Shown here piece by piece: positions 56,012 to 64,000 of a stretch of DNA of 64,000 nt (position 1 is the first letter of the stretch; every line of letters begins with the position of its first letter). A model generated the notes under the pieces. That model had not been told where the DNA came from and did no database searches. It was given only the letters and a program-made list of their open reading frames with translations. This stretch comes from Hofstenia miamia (lineage: Eukaryota > Xenacoelomorpha > Acoela). Location: positions 607,711-671,710 of the forward strand of contig SCFE01000112.1 in assembly GCA_004352715.1 (NCBI GenBank). Reading direction: 5' to 3'. Position numbers and translations under genes: made by a program.

Positions 56012-58320
56012 TTGGAAAAAAAATTGAAACTTGGTTTTGGAATTGTTCGGACTTTTGATTATTTCTATGTCAGAACATGTAGTATTTGTGGCAAATATGA
56101 TCATTCTAGAAAGGTATGCTTAATGAAAACATGTAGATACTACATGGGTAATCCCAAATATAAGAATTGGTCAGTAAAAAATGCTAAAGAAGTGCATAAA
56201 TGCATCAACTGCGAAATTCAAAAACTCTTAAGAAATCCTATAATAACCACAGCGCTTTTTGCAAAGCGTGTACAATATTTAAAAATCAACTACAGTTAAC
56301 TACTTTGAAACATTGATTTTTAATAAATTTGTGTGCGAAAAAATTATACAATACACCAAAGTAAATGAAAAAATTGTAACTAAGCAAAATATATTAAAAT
56401 TAAGAAAATTCCCATTTCTCAGTATAGAAGACATTCTTTGACAAATAAAATCAGTAGAGATGATATTTCTAAAGAAAATTCTGAATTTAATGGTTGTGGG
56501 TTCGATTTAATATATGCGGAGTCTGATGTTTGATCAATTTAAGGTATTATAGTAAGAAACAATCATTTCAAACTTTTGAAGGAAACTTATACAAAGAAAT
56601 GTGCATTGCAAATCAAGCAACAAGCTTTATTATTATTATTGGTGATTATAAACAAAATTACTTAATATGTGAAATTGAAAAAAAAGAAAATTAACGATTT
56701 AATTGCTATCTTTAATAAATAAATTTTAAATTATATAATCAAGCGCATATCAATTTAAGTCTTTGATTGATTATATCATTACTGATATCTCAAGTATTCA
56801 TGCATACAAAGTTTTTGTAACAGCTGTTCTCATATCAGACCACTTGCTAACATATACAATATTTTACAATATAAAGACTCAAAAAGATTCACTGATATAT
56901 TAAAATAAAACTGGAATTATTATTACTTTGGCACAACAGTGGATTAAAAAATTGTTTATAATTGATAATTGTACAAGTATTTCTCATAAGTATTGTCCAG
57001 TTATAAAGATTCAAAAACACAATATAAGAAATGACAACAAAATGTGGATGATAGGGATATCCAAAGACAAGAAAGAATGCATTAGAAAAAGCATAAGGCT
57101 CTTTTTTCGTCAAAATAGTGCGAAAGCCAACTATATTCATAACATTAAGAAATAAACCCTCAACAAAATGCAATTTTTACAAAAATCCTTTATTTCTAAT
57201 TTTTAAATTTTCAAAAAGAAAAGACTAACCTCACTGAGTCTCGTCTTCGTCATGAGGACATCTTTTTGCCATGCTGGTCTTCTGGCCGACCAGCCGCTCT
57301 AGACGTGACTGTAATTAGTTTACTGCAGCCTTCGATTGTTTGTCTTGCAGGTACTAATGCTCCTCATGCTCTGGAAGTTTCAGACAACCGAACGCTTACT
57401 AAATACGCAGAATCATGTTCATAGCTGTTGCTTGCTTGGATCTTTCTAAAGCTTTACATTCTAATTATCCAATATGAGATTTTCTACAGTAGCAGAAGTT
57501 TGATAACAAGCTATTTGAAACATAGCTACCTGTTAGCAATGGCGTCCCTTCTTTTCAGTATGTATGTAAACGACATGAATACGATAAGTGATTGTAATTT
57601 ATAATTTAATATGCCAATGATATCTGCATATTCAACGATAATAAATCAATGAATTTAGCAATTGAATCTGTAGCACATAATTGCAACAAATTGTCCACGT
57701 ATTTCAACATTAATAAGTTACTCATAAATAAAAGTAAATCAGAATTTTGTAGTTTGCAACCCCATACGTCTAATTACGATGTTTCTGCGTTAACTCTGAA
57801 TTTCAATAATGTTAAGGTTTCAACTGTGAGTAATTTTAAGTATTTAGGAGTATTTTTGACTCGAAGCCAAATTTCGAAAGTCACATTAAACCAAGTCTGA
57901 AAACTGGCTATAAGAAGTGTCAATGATAATAATGAAATTACCAGTATGTGCTATAAATAAATTTTTGCATTCATTTACTATGGGCCACCTAAGTTATGCA
58001 AATATATTATTTACTGACCTAAACGATGTTTTTTTATAGAAAACTCGATATCCAATTAAATTGGGCACTAAAGGTTCAAAGGAAGATTCTTCCCGAACTG
58101 AGCACCTTATTTTTAGGTCTACCTCTTTTCCATGAAATTACCACCTTATAACATAATTTCAATGCCTGGTTATATTCATAAACAGAATTCCAGATCAAAA
58201 CACTTTAATTGTGTTAAATGCAGAAAAAAAATTTTGAAGCAATCATTCATTAATAATAATATGGATACAAATTCCAGAATAATGATTATACAATATCTCG
58301 TTCTTGAAATCCTATAGTAA
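56012..58320 (+). pseudogene. Degenerate LINE: ORF1 zinc knuckles, endonuclease, RT and C-terminal parts in order
   Basis: The ORF1-like frame (56012-56299) contains TCSICGKYDHSRKVC (C-x2-C-x4-H-x4-C) and HKCINCE, the zinc-knuckle region of LINE ORF1. Near 56620-56670 FIIIIGDYKQNYL and at 56757-56904 KSLIDYIITD and VLISDHLLTY give endonuclease motifs. Near 57541-57660 GVPS, LLFSMYVNDM and YANDICIFNDN correspond to the RT GVPQG, YxND and YADD boxes (here YAND). LLINKSKSEFCS and FKYLGVFLTRSQ follow at 57700-57880. Up to 58320, HSFTMGHLSYANILF and LGLPLFHEITTL resemble the usual C-terminal end. All parts are broken by stops. Confidence 0.75.
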
Positions 58321-58858
58321 TTTATCTCTAGCCTGGTAGATTTATTATATATAGTATTTTATTCCATGTATGTAGTATTTGTATGTATAATTTGTTTATT
58401 TTATCACGCTATTCAAATGAATTTATTGTAATTTGGTTGTGAAACACGAGGTTTTTTCTCATGTATGGCCCTTCGAAATAATTGGAGTAGATTATTGTCT
58501 CGATTTAAGATAAAATAGAAACAAAGAATTCATCTGTACATTTCTAGTAAATTATTGGAATGATAATAATTTCATAATATTTAGGAAACTATTGTTTTCT
58601 ATAGATTGTAATATACGTGCAACAAACGTTGTAATGAAAACATGCATAAATTTAAGCGTTTTGCTGTTTATTCTTTATTTTGAGGGCTCGTGTAGAAATA
58701 CTAACCAAAATAAAATGTATACAAACCAGAATATTCACAAACAATAATAATTAACTCACCATTACCTAAGTTAGTTATTATTGTTAATATTTGTAGCTTG
58801 ACATCTTTGCAAACATTCCATGTATATAAAGCACTTTGAAAATTATGATATACACATT

Positions 58859-58923
58859 GTGTTTCTAAATATCGCCGTATTTATTGTATATTACACATTA
58901 AATACGACGATATTTAGAAACAC
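58859..58923. repeat. Near-perfect 25-bp hairpin with 15-nt loop
   Basis: GTGTTTCTAAATATCGCCG... (58859-58883) and its inverse (58899-58923) pair at 24 of 25 positions. The two outermost bases on each side are GT/AC. No coding sequence overlaps it. It could be a tiny foldback element, a small-RNA precursor or a cruciform site. Confidence 0.8.
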
Positions 58924-59891
58924 TTGAAAACTAAATAGAAACATTGAACTAAACAAAGTTATAGAAATTTATTATAATACAAACTTAGAGACATGCTAAA
59001 ATAAGTATCAAAACTTCTGCCATCCATTTTACTGGTCAGCAAACAGATTTTGTTTTAGGCTGCCTTATATCGTCTCAAATTAGGAGCAATTCCATATAAC
59101 TGTTTAATGTATTCTTTGAATATATATATTCGTAGTAAATGCATTTTTCCAAACCTTCGTTCTTTGCTCCTATATCATTTACAGTATCAAGAAATTGGAA
59201 ATGTGTGAGAAGCAATGTTTTTAAAAAATTACTTCCTGGAATCAATTGTTAATCTCAATTCTCAATACCTATAAAAATTCATGAGTATTGTCAGGTACGG
59301 AGTGTGTCTACTTAAAGATTCACTGAAATTTCACCTTCAAATAGTAGGATTGAAAACTAATGGAATTTTGGGCCAAAAATGATTCGACGTTGATTAAAAG
59401 CGAAAAAAATAAAATGCATCAGTTTGAAAATGTTGGCCATTTTTTTGAAAAATAGTATTTGTGGAATGACCCATATTATGAGGGAAACAGAAGTATTTGA
59501 CTAGTTTAAGTTTTAAAACGCAATGAAATATAATTGAATTATATTTACTTTTCCAAAATAAAAACACTTTTTTGTTTTTTTATTTTATTTGCTTTTTATT
59601 AAACCTATAAGTATGTCAGATCATTTCGCAGGATTTTGTACAGTCATATTTCACAGTAATGATTAAACTCAGTAGTTGTCTTTTTAGAAAATTTCAAACA
59701 AATTTCACTTATTATCACAAACTGAATTTAAGATGATAGCTTTTATGCATTTGATAGTTCTATATATTCATTTGCACAAATTTTTAGTGTTATATACACT
59801 AGATTCATCATGAACTATTTCATTTTGATAAACAATGTGTATTTTCCAACACCTTAATTCTATAAATGAAACTCGAGTGTGAATTTCACTT
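58924..59891. other. Gene-free AT-rich stretch
   Basis: No supported feature on either strand. Confidence 0.4.
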
Positions 59892-60133
59892 GAAGACTAC
59901 ACGGGAAAAAGGGCATATATCACAGTCTTCCCATTTTGAGAAAATCAGAAATTAAAGTTCGAAACTCTTCTTAACAAATACAGGGCTCTTCTCCTTGCAA
60001 TAAAATGAAACATATGCCCTTTTTAACAAAACAGTGATATTCGGGAAGACACTTTGGATCATGGTCTACTTAATGGCGACCATAACTGAGAAAATCCCAA
60101 ATTGTGACATACGCCTTTTTCCCTGTGGTCTTC
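59892..60133. mobile_element. 242-bp MITE with 4-bp ACTT target duplication
   Basis: The left end GAAGACTACACGGGAAAAAG and the inverted right end GAAGACCACAGGGAAAAAGG agree closely, allowing a one-base gap. ACTT precedes the element (59888-59891) and follows it (60134-60137). The GAAGAC/GTCTTC word also occurs inside (near 59926 and 60042), as does GGGCATAT or its complement. No ORF. Confidence 0.75.
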
Positions 60134-61179
60134 ACTTATTTATGATGAAATTTCAATATGTGTGTTAGTCATTTAGTAAAAATTACAAGATTTCATTATT
60201 TCCAATTACTGGATTCATTTTTAGGTGTGAAATGGTACTATAATCACTTTTCATAACAAACATGATATGAAAGCATCGACAACTACGAAAATATTTGTTG
60301 TTAATTTGAAATCACAGTTGAATTTTCCCATTCCATTCTTCATGGTTCTCTGAGATATAATTTGATGCTGGAATGAATATTAAATAGTTTTCTAAGTTTT
60401 GTCTATTGTGAGAGGTTCATAGAAAAGCTAGAGGATACACATTTTTGAAAAGTAAAAAAACTTACTTAAAATGAAGAAAAAGCACATGCATCACTAAAAT
60501 CATTTGTTCATTAAGAAACTGGACATTTTTTATTCTCATATTATCATCACAAATTTGCTTTGTTGACTGTATACCTATATATTGTAAGCTGGTTGTTTAT
60601 GTTTCCAGTTCCATTTAAATATATATTAAATTGTAAAAATTTGCCTTAGGAGCTTTATATAACGCATTCATTATTTTACAAAGGCCATTCTAGGCTTTAG
60701 GCACACTGATGTATTTGATTACAAGTTTCAGTTAATGGCGTTATTCAGAGTTGCCGTTGAGATTGGGTTTCCAATTGGGATTGGGATATATATTCATTTA
60801 TTGGATTTATAAAAATCCCAAATACATATGTAAAATTATATATCGTTAGATTACATTCATTGCTATGTGTAACGATGCACATTGTAATTTTGCAAATATG
60901 AATGGACTGTTTTCAGTAAATCGTTTTGGTCTATTCTTCATTGGGAATAATCTCGAAGTGCACATTGACATTCTTTCAAGTCAAAACACTGCTAGTAATT
61001 GCATGCTTGGATTGTAGAATATTTGTGGGATTCTACTACTATAATACCTGGTAATCTCGGTCAATTCCATTTCCAAATCTTCGCCTCTGACTGTTGTTTT
61101 GAAACAATCTATTAATTCCACGCTATCTGACAATGACACCACTATACCTCGGATTTCAGATAAACAGTGGGCATAATAT
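60134..61179. other. Gene-free AT-rich stretch
   Basis: No supported feature on either strand. Confidence 0.4.
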
Positions 61180-62322
61180 CTGATGACAGCTATCAGCCCA
61201 TCCTTTCATCATTGGAATAGGTGGAATATCAATTTCAAGAAATGAATGTCTGCACCCCTTAAAGATGCCACCAGTTATCAACATTCTTGTATTTGCTCCC
61301 AATCTTCTCAGCACAATTATGGAGTCACATGAAAAAGTATTGAGTAAAAGTTGTTAAAACATTTACCAGCAGCAAACACATATGCAACAGCGTCGGAGGA
61401 GCAAAAGAAATTTGTTTCTTGCTATCTTGGTTGTTTTCGAGGCGTCATCAATGTACTGGGAAAGAATTGCATGATTTTGTGGCCCATCTAGCTTTACACA
61501 TATAAGCGCAAATACAGACTCTGGAGCTGGAATATCACTTCCAAAGAATGTTAAAATACTTGTAACCATTGATTTCAGATTAATCGACTAACAAAGACTT
61601 TTTTATCATTCAGAACATCCATAAGACGAGTTCCTTTATTCTCTGAAAATTGTTCTACTTTGTGCCAGGCGGTTGTCTTACTGGGCAATGAATATTTCTT
61701 AGGGAAGTGATCCAAATTCAATACGTTAACAACACGGTTAACAAATGGTGTTTTACATTAACATGACCGTAAACAAATCGTTAACTTACACTCAAAATTA
61801 ATTCGCTAAAGATGAAGTTTACGTTAAAGGCGTGTTTTATCCGCAAATGTTATTACAAATAAGCTTGACACATTTAGGTTCTGCACATTACTTCAAAGAT
61901 ATATCTATGCAAATAAATTTATTAAGCGCATGCAGACATTTGAAACTAGAATTGTTGTTTACGGTTGCATTTTCACTTGTTAACATTGAATTTGGATCAC
62001 TTCCCTTATCTGGGAATAATTTCTGTATGTCAGATTTTCTAATTATTTTCAAGGGTATGTTGGCTGTTGAAAACGCCTTCACTATTTTTTTAGCAGTCTT
62101 TTTTCAGAAGAGCATTAAAGATTTGCTGTCTTGATAGACCCTGGTGTGAATTCCCAAGTTCATATGGCTTTGCAAAAAGAAATTCATTTTGTGATGGACT
62201 GATTCATCACACAAGGTGCAAAACAGTTTATCACTTGGGATACATAACTCAGTTGGTAAGTAGTGCACAATTTCAATAGTCTTCATCTTATTGGTTTTAT
62301 CGCAAAACTTTTGCAATGGCAC
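61180..62322 (-). pseudogene. hAT transposase relic, CGGBP1-like (minus strand)
   Basis: From right to left on the minus strand: LFCTLCDESVHHKMNFFLQS with H spacing of a BED-like finger (about 62104-62240), IVKAFSTANIPLKIIRKSDI (about 62040-62095), ILTFFGSDIPAPESVFAL and ILSQYIDDASK (61450-61560), then in a shifted frame SSDAVAYVFAAGKCF and FYSILFHVT (about 61325-61405), and FLEIDIPPIPMMKGW near 61200-61260. The order matches the CGGBP1-like hAT transposases seen on the plus strand at 31.9 and 33.7 kb. Stops and shifts are frequent, and the C-terminal dimerisation block is not found. Confidence 0.7.
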
Positions 62323-62734
62323 AGTGTTTATTGGTTATCCCACCATGTTATGCCATCTGTGAGCTGCCACTGATTGATCATTGTTCGGATTTTTTTGGAA
62401 ATATGCAGTTGGTGAGAAATACAGCAACCAAGACTATATTTCATAGATTGCCAATTTTGAATTTATTTTTGGAAAGTGGTAATTTTGAATATATTTGGAC
62501 TATAATGACCTTATTGACTTTGGGGTCGCCCTACTTATAACATCATACGGATCGTCTAAATGAAAGTTTAGATCTCCAACTATGAATATTCCTAGTGGGT
62601 ACAAACATAATGTTTCCAAACTGCAATGCTATGAAGATGATGCTTCAGGAATTGGAAATTTGAAAGAGTCAAGGAATGATGGCATACTTCCTAAATCGTC
62701 AAGAAATGTTGGTTTTTTGTTAAGAATCAATGAA

Positions 62735-63553
62735 ACTTTCAAAGAGCACAAGAACTATTTCCAAATGTCAGTATCACTTTGAAAGGACAAAAATATCAAG
62801 GCGCTTCTATTGGATCAGAACATTTCGTAGCACAGAAAACAAAAAAATGGTGTGTAGAAATTGATAAAATGACTGAAATGACACATACTGAACCCCATCT
62901 AGCTTATACTGTGCTTAAGAATGTTGAATATGATAACTCACAAATTTTAGTAGCTAATTTGAAACAAGCAATTATTGATGCAAAATATGAGTTCTGCAGG
63001 GACAACAGACAATCTAAATTGCTCATAAAAGACCGTAAAACAACTTCAATATCACAAATGAATTTTCTATTTTAAGTAACTGCTCCTTTGAAACAAAACG
63101 AAGTCTTCATCTGCTGGTGACAAAAAAATCATCTTCATGGCTAACTACCATACCATCACGAACTCTTGGTTTCTACTTAAGCAGGGATGAAACTCCAAAT
63201 GCAATCAGTATTTGCTATAATTTGCCAATAATGGGATTATCACGAAAATGGGCGTGCGGTGCTTCGAATAGCATTGGTTATGCATTTATATGCAAATTTG
63301 CAGGATTCATTATCATGAGACAAATACAGTAAAAGACTTAGAAACGGAAATATTATTTATAGTTGCCGGGATGTTTCTTACTAATCATCTAATTAAGTGC
63401 GGACTAAATTTTGAAACAAACATATTACATCAGACATCAAGATCAAGTAATTTAAAAATTATTGAGAGTATTTTTATAAAATCCTTGCAACAAAGTTTAA
63501 ACATAAAAGAAGACTATATTTATAAATTAAATTTGCCACTTTGTAAAATTTAA
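62735..63553 (+). pseudogene. Retroelement reverse-transcriptase C-terminal relic with CG...H...C finger
   Basis: The plus strand reads LKGQKYQGASIGSEHFVAQK, then KKWCVEIDKMTEMTHTEPHL with AYTVLKN. This resembles the 'LGxxIGSxxF...W...L..iA...PqaAY' segment of a LINE-like RT lineage common in invertebrates. Next come FYLSRDETPNAISICYNLP and WACGASNSIGYAFICKFAGF with IIMRQ, matching 'LsxxeFrDAixlRY...CxCG...HAxxCxxGGFxxxRHN'. The frame 63290-63553 continues with KDLETEILFIVAGMFL. Several stops break it. The catalytic boxes would lie upstream and were not identified. Confidence 0.6.
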
Positions 63554-64000
63554 GAAATTATAATAATTATTATTGTAAAATCTAGTAAATTTAGAGGGAA
63601 TAATTTGTAAAACTGACGATGACTTTGTAAGTCGAAATATATTTTGCATGTTCTTATTAAGGTTAATTAAGCTCCTAAAAAACGACACATTATTCAAATG
63701 CATAAAGAAAAAGAAATAATTGAAATTAACACTTCACTAGCTATTTATTCGTTTGTTTGTGCACATTGATGTTCTATACATGATATATACAATATATACA
63801 AATATAGATACAAAATGCACAAACTACAAACTAAGCTACAAGATAATAAATTTAAAACAATTAAAAAACAACATTATTTACAAATTAAAAGAATTAAGAT
63901 TTGCTGGATTTAATACTTCGCCATACATTTAATTTTTTAGATGATCCCAGTAAATACTGTTCAGCATTGAGATTTTGTTTTAACAAGCGTTTAAAGGACT
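63554..64000. other. Gene-free AT-rich end of window
   Basis: No supported feature seen; a short TATA-repeat stretch lies near 63780-63805. Confidence 0.5.

Noticed and set aside
1-64000. CRISPR arrays, operons or bacterial-type genes
   Set aside because: Repeats are too few and irregular, and the genes are spliced and eukaryotic.

Overview
The window is an AT-rich animal (invertebrate-type) nuclear sequence. It holds two spliced housekeeping genes in a landscape dominated by decayed mobile elements. A eukaryotic host is shown by spliced genes with GT-AG (and one apparent GC-AG) introns, an ADF/cofilin gene, a mitochondrial-type arginyl-tRNA synthetase gene, and the element mix (Ty3/gypsy LTR, LINE, Penelope-like, Tc1/mariner, hAT, TTAA-target elements, probably Polinton). 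The species cannot be named from the sequence. Assembly defects are visible: a 1000-N gap (1286-2285), a 21-N gap flanked by a duplicated 218-bp segment, and single Ns beside low-complexity or duplicated sequence.

Layout. 1-2.6 kb: a minus-strand partial gene resembling the zinc-finger N-terminal part of Polinton-type DNA polymerase B, the gap, and a plus-strand terminal exon of an unknown gene. 2.6-8.5 kb: short tandem repeats, a dead Tc1/mariner transposase fragment with its 3' terminal repeat, and a large imperfect inverted repeat. 8.5-20 kb: gene-poor, CpG-poor DNA with two LINE reverse-transcriptase relics and a short TTAA-flanked MITE. 20.6-33.7 kb: a degenerate Ty3/gypsy LTR retrotransposon (LTR, tRNA-Trp-like primer site, gag, protease, RT, RNase H, integrase), about 2.8 kb of unrecognised coding-like sequence between integrase and 3' LTR, and a 3' LTR split by a CpG-rich hAT element. 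33.7-34.6 kb: an older hAT relic.

34.8-42 kb: mostly non-coding AT-rich DNA with microsatellites, a Penelope-like element 3' end carrying a hammerhead-ribozyme motif, and a mariner element with good terminal inverted repeats. 42.2-48.3 kb: an ADF/cofilin gene whose roughly 5.7-kb intron contains a 3'-truncated LINE and the false duplication. 49.1-51.2 kb: RARS2 in three exons. 52-64 kb: LINE relics, a 411-bp TIR element enclosing a cysteine-rich 56-codon ORF with its own promoter-like sequence, a 65-bp hairpin, a 242-bp MITE, another hAT relic (minus strand) and the C-terminal part of a reverse transcriptase.

The two host genes lie head to tail about 0.8 kb apart and show no functional link beyond proximity. 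The mobile elements account for most other coding potential. The most unusual items are the extra coding region in the LTR element, the hammerhead-bearing Penelope fragment, the mini-transposon with a cysteine-rich ORF, and the abrupt change in CpG content near 34.8 kb.
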